Shown: positions 1 through 5,601 of the stretch, one piece after another
How positions within the stretch are numbered: position 1 is the first letter of the stretch
How the letters are laid out: every line of letters begins with the position of its first letter
Source: X23 sp050251575
Lineage (GTDB): Bacteria; Bacillota; Clostridia; SK-Y3
Direction of reading: 5' to 3'
Length of the DNA stretch: 7,041 nt
NCBI GenBank assembly: GCA_050251575.1
Contig: JBFWMP010000143.1
Location: 1-7,041, forward strand
The notes under the pieces: model-generated
Database searches by the model: none
What the model was told of the DNA's origin: nothing
Seen by the model: the letters and a program-made list of their open reading frames with translations, nothing else
Translations under genes and position numbers: made by a program

Positions 1-104
1 TCAACGATGGGCGCAGAAAGCCTTGCGGCCCCTGATATATAAAGTATGAGAAACAGGAATGTTACTGCTGGTGTGAGGACTTCTTTTGTGTAATATTTTT
101 TCAT
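1..104 (-). CDS. TctB-type small membrane subunit of a tripartite tricarboxylate transporter (5' part only)
   Basis: The first 34 codons of a gene running off the left edge are visible. The product begins MKKYYTKEVLTPAVTFLF and continues hydrophobic (LILYISGAA), which fits the first membrane helix of a TctB/DUF1468 protein. In TTT systems the small subunit TctB and the large permease TctA form the membrane part that takes up carboxylates delivered by the periplasmic or lipid-anchored binding protein. The ATG start is supported by an upstream AAGGGGGG Shine-Dalgarno element about 6 bases away. It lies 95 bases downstream of the binding-protein gene on the same strand, in the usual tctC-tctB-tctA order; tctA would be expected beyond the window. 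The family call rests mainly on this position and on the hydrophobic start, because too little sequence is present for a firm domain match. Confidence 0.7.
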   Translation of the reverse strand, partial: MKKYYTKEVLTPAVTFLFLILYISGAARLSAPIV

Positions 105-137
105 TTCAAACCCCCCTTATAAATAAAATACATGGAT

Positions 138-178
138 GAAGGATTACGGCGGTTGAGTTTCATCCGCCGCAATCCTTC
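138..178 (-). terminator. Intercistronic stem-loop between tctC and tctB (attenuator or mRNA stabiliser)
   Basis: The arms are 138-152 and 164-178, 15 bp each with an 11-nt loop. On the minus-strand RNA the only non-Watson-Crick position is a G-U wobble, so the stem is effectively complete and GC-rich (it contains GCGGCGG/CCGCCG). No U-run follows directly, so it is not a standard full terminator. Its place 22 bases after the binding-protein stop codon suggests partial termination or 3'-end protection, which would give more binding protein than membrane subunit. The structure is seen in the sequence; the function is inferred. Confidence 0.65.
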
Positions 179-199
179 GGTTTATTTAAAACAGACCTT

Positions 200-1180
200 T
201 TACTTAAGCAGACCTTTTGTTTTAAGTTCTTCGAGTGCTTTGAAGTCTTTTGTCTGCAGGTCTTTGATGAACTTATCCAGATCTGCACCTGCCACGAAAC
301 TAGGGGTAACGCCGACAGAAGCTGTCCATGATTTGAACTCTTCGCTCTTTGCCGCTTTCTCGAAAGCAGCCTGGAGGTAGTTGGTAATCTCATCAGGAGT
401 ATCAGCGGGAGCAGCCATATAGATGAAGGAACCGCTCATAAAGCTCTCGTCCATCCCGAGCTCAAGGCTGGTAGGAACGTCAGGGAAGGCCGCATTGCGG
501 ACTGCGCTGAACTCGACGATGCCGATGCCATCACCGCTCTGAAGAATGGAGTTGAAGTCTCCAAGGCTGGAGAGGATAATATCAACCTCGCCGCTGAGCA
601 GGGCTTCGCGCTGGGGAGCAGAGGAGCTGTAGGAAATTTTATTGAATTTGATGCCATACTTAGACTCGATCATGTTGAGTATCAAGTAGACGCGCGAGCC
701 AATGCCCTGATCGCCGGCCTTGATCTTACCAGGGTTGGCCTTAGCATAATCGATCATCTCAGCGAATGTCTTATAAGGAGCATTCTTGCTTACGACGATG
801 GCGTCGCTCTCCTTAGTAATGAGGGCGATGGGCTTCAGTCGGTCCATGGTGTAGTTTTCAACCACTTTGTTAAAGACAGCAGTGACAACCGATCCATAGT
901 TAACATTACCTATGGTGTAGCCGTCTGGTTTTGCATCCATAACAAGGCTTGGTCCAACTGAGTCAGAAACGCCAGGCTTGTTGACCAAATAGAATTTTGT
1001 ATCAGAGTCGCTTTCAATAATCTGAGTGATTTTTCTGCAGATGGAATCCGTGCCTCCGCCTGCATCGGCATTGACATAGAGCTGAATATCCTTGGAAGGA
1101 TATTGTTTTGCGGAAGAGCAGCCTGCTATGAGGCTCATGGTCAGGACTAAAATTAGGATGATTGACAGTTTTCTTTTCAT
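200..1180 (-). CDS. Tripartite tricarboxylate transporter substrate-binding lipoprotein (TctC/Bug family)
   Basis: This 326-residue protein is a complete extracytoplasmic binding protein for a TTT importer. It starts with a basic MKRK, a hydrophobic core, and a lipobox LIAG-C with Cys21 as the lipidation site, so the mature protein is anchored to the outside of the membrane, as expected in a Gram-positive cell. Family hallmarks are the glycine loop AGGGTD (40-45), PDGYTIG (85-91) and the segment YKTFAEMIDYAKANPGKIK (136-154), which is typical of Bug/TctC proteins. Length matches the usual 310-330 residues. The start is set by an AGGAGGG ribosome site 6 bases before ATG. The substrate cannot be read from sequence; known family members bind citrate, other di- or tricarboxylates, or aromatic acids. 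The gene heads the operon with the tctB-type gene downstream, and is clearly more GC-rich than clpE and spoVA in this window. Confidence 0.92.
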   Translation of the reverse strand: MKRKLSIILILVLTMSLIAGCSSAKQYPSKDIQLYVNADAGGGTDSICRKITQIIESDSDTKFYLVNKPGVSDSVGPSLVMDAKPDGYTIGNVNYGSVVTAVFNKVVENYTMDRLKPIALITKESDAIVVSKNAPYKTFAEMIDYAKANPGKIKAGDQGIGSRVYLILNMIESKYGIKFNKISYSSSAPQREALLSGEVDIILSSLGDFNSILQSGDGIGIVEFSAVRNAAFPDVPTSLELGMDESFMSGSFIYMAAPADTPDEITNYLQAAFEKAAKSEEFKSWTASVGVTPSFVAGADLDKFIKDLQTKDFKALEELKTKGLLK

Positions 1181-1235
1181 TAAAGACCCTCCTTTTATTT
1201 TTCACATGACTGCTTCATGCGATCAACTGATTTAC

Positions 1236-1265
1236 ATAATACCAAATAATTAACTGGCCAGTTAA
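1236..1265 (-). promoter_or_regulatory. Candidate proximal promoter of the TTT operon, overlapped by the palindrome
   Basis: Read on the minus strand, a -35-like TTAACT (1260-1265, 4 of 6 consensus) is separated by 18 bases from a -10 TATTAT (1236-1241, 5 of 6), which is preceded by TGG as in an extended -10. The expected start of transcription is near 1229, giving a leader of about 50 bases before tctC. The -35 lies inside the 16-bp palindrome, the usual arrangement for repression. This is read from sequence only and is untested. Confidence 0.45.
1250..1265. promoter_or_regulatory. Perfect 16-bp palindrome, likely operator for the TTT operon
   Basis: The sequence TTAACTGGCCAGTTAA is its own reverse complement. 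It lies 70 bases upstream of the tctC start and covers the -35 of the proximal promoter candidate. An AACTGG/CCAGTT dyad of this size is compatible with a dimeric helix-turn-helix regulator, for example of the GntR/FadR type that often controls carboxylate uptake. No regulator gene is visible in the window, so the regulator family is only a guess. Confidence 0.5.
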
Positions 1266-1465
1266 GTTTTTCACCAGTGAGAACCTTTAAATAAATCGTA
1301 GCTCCTTTCTCACAGGAATGCAGAATTTTTTCTTGGTATCTAGTATATTTGTAATATCAGTACATGCCTTATAATACCATCATTCCTCAGATTAGTCAAT
1401 ATGATCAATAGCAAAAGGTGGATTGAATTTGGTATAATAGAATTGTCTAGAAACCACTAATACCA
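1266..1465. promoter_or_regulatory. Upstream intergenic region with a distal TTT-operon promoter
   Basis: No gene is seen here. The best minus-strand sigma-A-like promoter in the window is TTGACT (1394-1399), a 17-base spacer, and TATTAT (1371-1376) preceded by TGG. It would start transcription near 1364 and give a tctC leader of about 180 bases that includes the palindrome at 1250-1265. The leader also holds a 7-bp inverted repeat, GTGAGAA (1277-1283) with TTCTCAC (1307-1313). I do not recognise a riboswitch. On the plus strand, TGGTATAAT (1430-1438) is an extended -10 pointing at the transposase remnant. Confidence 0.5.
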
Positions 1466-1500
1466 ATGAAGACAGGACATTTCATGGATTCTATTATAAC
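1431..1500. repeat. 13-bp inverted repeat around the transposase start
   Basis: GGTATAATAGAAT (1431-1443) and ATTCTATTATAAC (1488-1500) are inverted copies matching at 12 of 13 positions, 44 bases apart. The left copy contains the plus-strand -10 and the right copy lies in the first codons of the transposase remnant. It may be a subterminal feature of the original insertion sequence, or a hairpin that limits transposase translation. Both readings are inference. Confidence 0.35.
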
Positions 1501-1623
1501 AGATAATTCAAACGCTGAATATGCAATTTCTTCAAAGACTGATGCTTTATTCAATAAATTTCCAATATACAAGTTGCTGAAGAAATCAAACTTCTATAAA
1601 GAGAGTAGTATTCCTTGTGCAGC
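1466..1623 (+). pseudogene. N-terminal remnant of an IS4-like transposase
   Basis: About 52 codons, from ATG at 1466 to roughly the Cys codon of the SSIPC motif, read like the start of clostridial IS4-type DDE transposases. The recognisable part is TDALFNKFPIYKLLKKSNFY followed by KESSIPC, resembling the family pattern of a short polar head, then LLKKSNFYKE and GIPC. In intact members this leads into a hydrophobic segment and then the catalytic domain. Here the sequence instead runs straight into the tRNA terminator, so all catalytic residues are absent and the gene is dead. The open frame continues to 1699, but that part is translated from the terminator and tRNA-Lys and is not protein. No good Shine-Dalgarno site is seen before the ATG. 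The family call is from memory of the motif, not from a search. Confidence 0.55.
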
Positions 1624-1659
1624 AAAAAAACCCTCTATCTTTATAGATAGAAGGTTTTT
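1624..1659 (-). terminator. Intrinsic terminator of the tRNA cluster
   Basis: A 15-bp stem (arms 1626-1640 and 1645-1659) with a 4-base loop contains one position that is a G-U wobble in the minus-strand RNA. It ends in a run of seven T on that strand (A-run 1624-1630 on plus). It sits immediately downstream of tRNA-Lys. The plus strand also ends in five T, so it may work in both directions. Confidence 0.9.
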
Positions 1660-1661
1660 CA

Positions 1662-1737
1662 TGGTGAGCCATCCGCGACTCGAACGCGGGACACCTTGAT
1701 TAAAAGTCAAGTGCTCTGCCAACTGAGCTAATGGCCC
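1662..1737 (-). tRNA. tRNA-Lys (anticodon TTT)
   Basis: The cloverleaf is complete: acceptor GGGCCAT pairs with ATGGCTC (one G-U), the anticodon loop is CTTTTAA, the T-arm CCGCG-TTCGAGT-CGCGG is standard, and the 3' CCA is encoded. It is the last gene of the five-tRNA cluster, followed by the terminator, with only three bases between it and tRNA-Gln. Confidence 0.97.
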
Positions 1738-1740
1738 ATG

Positions 1741-1816
1741 TGGCTGGGGTAGCTGGACTCGAACCAACGGATGCCAGAGTCAAAGTCTGGTGCCTTACCG
1801 ACTTGGCTATACCCCA
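1741..1816 (-). tRNA. tRNA-Gln (anticodon TTG)
   Basis: Acceptor TGGGGTA pairs with TACCCCA, the anticodon loop is CTTTGAC, the T-loop is TTCGAGT and CCA is encoded. The weak-start U1-A72 pair is typical of bacterial tRNA-Gln. It lies between tRNA-His and tRNA-Lys in the same transcript. Confidence 0.97.
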
Positions 1817-1908
1817 ATGTATTTAATTATTAACTAACAATGAACAATGAATCTTTAATTAACAACAAATAATTATTAATCATTCATTATTAACTGTTAA
1901 TTAAAATG
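1817..1908. repeat. AT-rich spacer with imperfect inverted and direct repeats inside the tRNA cluster
   Basis: This 92-base spacer is the only long one in the cluster; the other spacers are 3 or 4 bases. It is almost pure A/T, built from variants of TTAATTATTAACT and AACAATGAA. The left part and the reverse complement of the right part match imperfectly, so it could fold into a long weak hairpin. Similar TTAAC/AATGA spacers occur as dispersed intergenic repeats in clostridia, but copy number cannot be judged here. Confidence 0.4.
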
Positions 1909-1986
1909 TGGGGTGGATAATCGGGTTCGAACCGACGGCCTCTAGAGCCACAATCTAGCGCTCTAACCAACTGAGCTATACCCACC
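1909..1986 (-). tRNA. tRNA-His (anticodon GTG)
   Basis: The anticodon loop is TTGTGGC. The acceptor has eight pairs, with an encoded extra G at position -1 opposite C73, the identity mark of tRNA-His. The T-loop is TTCGAAC and CCA is encoded. It is separated from tRNA-Arg by three bases. Confidence 0.97.
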
Positions 1987-1989
1987 ATA

Positions 1990-2066
<77 letters not shown>

Positions 2067-2070
2067 ATAT

Positions 2071-2144
2071 TGGAGCGGGTGATGGGAATCGGACCCACGC
2101 GATCAGCTTGGAAGGCTGAGATTCTACCATTGAACTACACCCGC
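2071..2144 (-). tRNA. tRNA-Gly (anticodon TCC) with an unusual T-loop
   Basis: Acceptor GCGGGTG pairs with CACCCGC, the anticodon loop is CTTCCAA, the D-loop keeps GG, and the 3' TCCA is present. The T-stem GTGGG/CCCAT is intact, but the loop reads TCCGATT instead of TTCGATT: position 55, normally the invariant U modified to pseudouridine, is C (plus-strand G at 2092). It is the first visible tRNA of the cluster. The promoter would lie in or beyond the assembly gap that begins 18 bases upstream. Confidence 0.93.
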
Positions 2145-2162
2145 ATATACTACTATTATTTT

Positions 2163-2262
2163 NNNNNNNNNNNNNNNNNNNNNNNNNNNNNNNNNNNNNN
2201 NNNNNNNNNNNNNNNNNNNNNNNNNNNNNNNNNNNNNNNNNNNNNNNNNNNNNNNNNNNNNN
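2163..2262. other. Assembly gap of 100 Ns
   Basis: Exactly 100 N characters, the usual placeholder for a scaffold gap of unknown length. It cuts the 3' end of the ClpE-type gene and hides the promoter of the tRNA cluster. Adjacency of the two sides relies on scaffolding. Confidence 0.99.
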
Positions 2263-4391
2263 AATCCTTTTTCAAGAATATAATATTTAGTTTTTTCTGA
2301 AACCTCAAAACTTATACCTTTTTCTTGTGCAGCTTCAACAAACTCCTTTAACATGATTCCTATAATTTCAAACAAATCATCCTTAGATAACTGATTAAAT
2401 ACAATAATTTCATCAATTCTATTTAAAAATTCAGGTCTGAAGATTTCCTTCAAGATACTTTTTGTCTTTCCTTGAAGCGTATCATGCTGATCACTTAAAA
2501 ATCCATAATTGCCGGATCTGATTTCCGAGCCTGCATTCGAAGTCATAATGATAATAGTATTCTCAAAGCTTACTGCTTTTCCATGACTATCTGTAATTCT
2601 TCCATCTTCCAGTATTTGAAGCAGTATATTGTAAACATCAGGATGTGCCTTTTCTACTTCATCCAACAAAACTACAGAATAGGGTTTGCGTCTTACCTTT
2701 TCAGTAAGCTGTCCCGCATCATCATACCCCACATATCCGGGAGGAGATCCAATGATTTTTGATACAGAATGTTTTTCCATATATTCTGACATATCCAGCC
2801 TGATAAGGGCCTCTTCACTATCGAATAATTCTACTGCAAGCGCCTTTACTAACTCCGTCTTTCCTACACCGGTCGGTCCCACGAAAATAAAAGATACGGG
2901 TCTGCGTCTTCTGCTAAATCCTGCTCTATTTCTTCGTATAGCACTTGCTGCTGCTGCAACAGCTTCCCTTTGTCCAATAATCCTTGTATTTAAATGCTGT
3001 TCAAGATTTAAGAGTTTATCAGATTCCAACTCAGTAATCTTCTGAACAGGAATTTTTGTCCATGACTCTATCACATAAGCTATATCATCAATAGTTAAGT
3101 ACACATCTTGTGTATGCTGCTCAATTTCTTTAATATTAGAAATCAGCTTGCATTCCTTGACTTTCAAATCAGCAGCCTTTTGATAATCTTCAATGGAATC
3201 AGCTGATATAGCAAATTCTTTCTCTTCCTGCACCTTCTTTAGCTCTTCCTTTAACACAGTTAATTCAACAAGACCTGTATTTTTCAAGTTTGCTCGAGAT
3301 CCTGCTTCATCAATAACATCAATCGCTTTATCAGGCAAAAATCTATCTGTAATATACCTTTCAGAAAGAATAACAGCTGCTCTGATAATTTCATCCTTGA
3401 CTATGACCTTATGATAGTTTTCGTAATAATCTTTAATTCCCATTAATATCTCTATGGATTCTTCAACACTTGGTTCATCAACCAATACAGGCTGGAACCT
3501 TCTTTCCAAAGCCGAGTCTTTTTCAATATGCTTTCTATATTCCGTTAATGTTGTCGCTCCAATAACCTGAACCTCTCCCCTGGCCAATGCAGGCTTTAAT
3601 ATGTTGGCTGCACTCATTGCCCCCTCTGCTTCTCCCGCACCAACGATGTTATGAAGCTCATCAATTACAAGAATGATGTTTCCAGCTTCCTTTATTTCAT
3701 CGATGACCCCCTTAAGCCTTGTTTCAAACTGCCCTCGGAATTGTGTTCCGGCAACCATCGAAGTAAAATCAAGTAAATATATCTCACAATTGTATAGTTT
3801 CACCGGGACCTGCTTCTCAACTACCCGTAACGCTAGTCCCTCTGCAATTGCTGTTTTCCCTACACCTGGTTCTCCTAACAAAGCAGGATTGTTTTTAGTT
3901 CTTCTGTTTAAAACTTGTACAACTCTATCAATCTCTCTTTGTCTGCCTACCACACGGTCAATAAGTCCATTCCTTGCTCTTTCAGTCAGGTTAACCCCAA
4001 AGTTATCCAAATACTTTTTCTTCTTGTTCTTCTTTTCATTCACTTTTGTCTTCGTTGATTTGTCATCTTTCGAGGGACCCCCTGCATTAGAAGCCTCATC
4101 AACGCTATTCTCACTTCCGAATATCTTATTGATAAATTCAAATGGGCTTCCCATATTATTCGGCTGCTGTGAGTCACTATAAGAACCATTTGTCAAATAC
4201 TCTGTCATTTCTGTATTAAGTTTATCTATCTCTTCCTCATTAATGTTCATCTGTCCCATAAACTGATTTAGCGGATTGATACCCATCTTTTTTGCACAAG
4301 AAAGACATAAGCCCTCATTCTTTTGAGTACCCCCTTCTAGTTTAGTTACAAATATGACAGCTATATTCTTATTGCATTTTGAACATAACAT
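2263..4391 (-). CDS. clpE: ClpE-type AAA+ unfoldase with N-terminal zinc finger (3' end lost in gap)
   Basis: The visible 709 residues form an ATP-driven Hsp100 unfoldase that would feed substrates to ClpP. Residues 1-32 carry C3-x2-C6-x22-C29-x2-C32, a zinc finger like those of ClpE and McsA, in place of the Clp_N repeats of ClpC. A polar, lysine-rich linker (about 45-127) follows. The first ATPase module has Walker A GEPGVGKTA (173-181), Walker B LVIDEL (241-246) and an LERRF arginine motif (295-299). A coiled middle region lies at about 375-425. The second module has Walker A GPTGVGKTE (505-513), pore loop GYVG (552-555), Walker B LLDE (575-578) and LNRIDEI (656-662). YGF (629-631) sits where ClpP-binding loops carry xGF. 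The start has AGGGG upstream. The last part of the C-terminal D2-small domain is missing because of the gap; ClpE is normally about 700-750 residues. No CtsR box or CIRCE element is seen upstream. Confidence 0.88.
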
Positions 4392-4580
4392 ATTATCGCC
4401 CCTATATTTTAAATTATATATACATAATATTGTCGCTTTTCATTATCCTCTAATAACAATCTATAATATATATTCCAAATCGTACTCTATTATATCATAT
4501 ATACCCCCTATATTAAAATATTACCCAAAAATTACAACTAAGAAATCATATGATATTGAATACATAATATAAAACTTACA
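4392..4580. promoter_or_regulatory. AT-rich spacer upstream of clpE with a possible promoter
   Basis: No gene is seen. On the minus strand an extended -10, TGATATAAT (4489-4497), has only a weak -35 at the right distance (TTTAAT). It would give a leader of about 95 bases for clpE. A second weak pair is TTGGAA with TATTAG, 17 bases apart. The clpE ribosome site AGGGG lies 6-7 bases before its ATG. Tandem GGTCAAA heptads for CtsR and the TTAGCACTC dyad for HrcA are both absent by eye. Confidence 0.35.
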
Positions 4581-4622
4581 CAATAATTTAACCAGTTGTT
4601 TTTTCAACTGGTTAAATTATTG
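4581..4622 (-). terminator. Terminator stem-loop at the end of the spoVA operon
   Basis: Perfect 18-bp inverted repeat, arms 4581-4598 and 4605-4622, with a six-base loop (A6 in the minus-strand RNA). It starts 27 bases after the spoVAEA stop codon. The tail on the minus strand is only moderately T-rich (TGTAAGTTTTATATT), so termination may be partial or may use the A/T-rich base of the stem. It separates spoVA from clpE, which is transcribed the same way. Confidence 0.75.
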
Positions 4623-4648
4623 CACGATAATATAATTACTATGTGACA

Positions 4649-5221
4649 TTATATGCTATATTTTCCACTTTCCGAATGAGTCAATACCTCTTTTAAGGCA
4701 GCTGTTGTGATTGGCGCCCCTATATTCACATCGTCCTTGCCATCCATTTTCCCCGGGTCACCTACTCCTACAATAATAGGAACCTTAACATCTCTTAAAA
4801 CGCTTAACGTATCTCCACCTATCCTTACTGACAAGGAATTATTACCATACTTATCAACAGCTTCATTAACTTTTTTTCCATCCTTGGTAAAAGAACAATC
4901 AACCTTTACATTACTCCCCTCTTTTCCATTAGAAGCTACCGCTACCACTCCAAGTATTTCTATGGTATCATTCTTTATCATGTACATCATTGCAGTTTCT
5001 CCTTGACCGGCTCCGGTATCCCCACAATCATCTACCATCACTACAACAGGATCATGATGTGCTCTTTTTACCTGCTCAATAATTTCTTCTCCCGTGAGAA
5101 GTGTAGGATTGCCCGCTGAACGGGATATGCATCGACCACCTATATTTCTTGCAGCTACTTCTATTGCCTTTTTTGCTACCACATCTCCATCAGTCACCAA
5201 AATCACTTTTCGCTTTTCCAA
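4649..5221 (-). CDS. spoVAEA: Stage V sporulation protein AEA (SpoVAEA, soluble)
   Basis: This 190-residue soluble protein has no signal peptide or membrane helix. It begins with VILVTDGDVVAKKAIE (6-21), followed by GGRCISRSAGNPT (28-40) and later VDDCGDTGAGQGE, ILGVVAVASNGKEG, VDKYG and GVGDPGKMDG, all hallmarks of the SpoVAEA family. In Bacillus subtilis it is encoded with the other spoVA genes, is made in the forespore, and takes part in germination linked to Ca-DPA movement; its biochemical role is not settled. The start codon is TTG, supported by AGGGAGG seven bases upstream and by the family N-terminus; no in-frame ATG fits. It follows spoVAEB after 18 bases and is the last gene of the operon, since a strong stem-loop comes next and no spoVAF is present. 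Confidence 0.9.
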   Translation of the reverse strand: MEKRKVILVTDGDVVAKKAIEVAARNIGGRCISRSAGNPTLLTGEEIIEQVKRAHHDPVVVMVDDCGDTGAGQGETAMMYMIKNDTIEILGVVAVASNGKEGSNVKVDCSFTKDGKKVNEAVDKYGNNSLSVRIGGDTLSVLRDVKVPIIVGVGDPGKMDGKDDVNIGAPITTAALKEVLTHSESGKYSI

Positions 5222-5239
5222 TTATGTGCCTCCCTGTAA

Positions 5240-5596
5240 TTATGTCTTTTCCTTTGGATTAAATACTAACGCAATAACAAATCCAAAAAATATTGCTGCT
5301 GCTATCCCTCCGGCAGCTCCAGTAATTCCTCCTGTAAAAGCCCCTAATAATCCATCTTTTTGTACTGCTTTCATCGTACCTTTTCCTAATGAATATCCAA
5401 ATCCTAAGATAGGAACAGTAGCACCTGCTCCTCCGTAATCAACCAGGGGTTCATATATCCCAACAAAAGTCAGGATCACACCAAGCGTAACAAACAGCAC
5501 CAAAATTCTTGCCGGTGTAAGCTTAGTCTTATCGATTAATATTTGACCAACAGCGCATATAGCGCCCCCTACTATAAAAGCTCTAAACAGTTCCAT
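5240..5596 (-). CDS. spoVAEB: Stage V sporulation protein AEB (SpoVAE membrane subunit)
   Basis: A 118-residue membrane protein of the SpoVA complex in the forespore inner membrane, part of the Ca-DPA channel machinery. Three hydrophobic stretches are visible (about 5-22, 27-46 and 83-110 from the chosen Met). The signature YEPLVDYGGAGATVPILGFG (48-67) resembles the GAGTIVPITGF motif of SpoVAC in this window. The start at 5596 is preferred because GGGGTGA lies at Shine-Dalgarno distance and the resulting MELFRAFIVGG aligns directly with the Bacillus start MIFFWAFVVGG, as I recall it. A GTG three codons upstream (5605) would overlap the spoVAD stop by four bases and is the alternative start. 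Confidence 0.9.
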   Translation of the reverse strand: MELFRAFIVGGAICAVGQILIDKTKLTPARILVLFVTLGVILTFVGIYEPLVDYGGAGATVPILGFGYSLGKGTMKAVQKDGLLGAFTGGITGAAGGIAAAIFFGFVIALVFNPKEKT

Positions 5597-5601
5597 CAAC
5601 T

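Noticed and set aside
160..1205. Alternative frames inside tctC on both strands
   Set aside because: They lie inside a well-supported gene with signal peptide and family motifs; none has its own ribosome site or a known domain.
1181..1370. Possible riboswitch or T-box in the tctC leader
   Set aside because: The leader has small inverted repeats, but I recognise no conserved riboswitch core, T-box motif or terminator with a U-run before the gene.
2686..4182. Several plus-strand open frames of 70-170 codons opposite clpE
   Set aside because: They mirror conserved AAA+ codons, have no ribosome sites or recognisable domains, and are shadows of the minus-strand gene.
4392..4580. Small gene or regulatory RNA in the spacer upstream of clpE
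   Set aside because: The ATG after GGGGG on the minus strand (near 4496) is followed by a stop after two codons, and the region is too AT-rich to support an RNA structure by eye.
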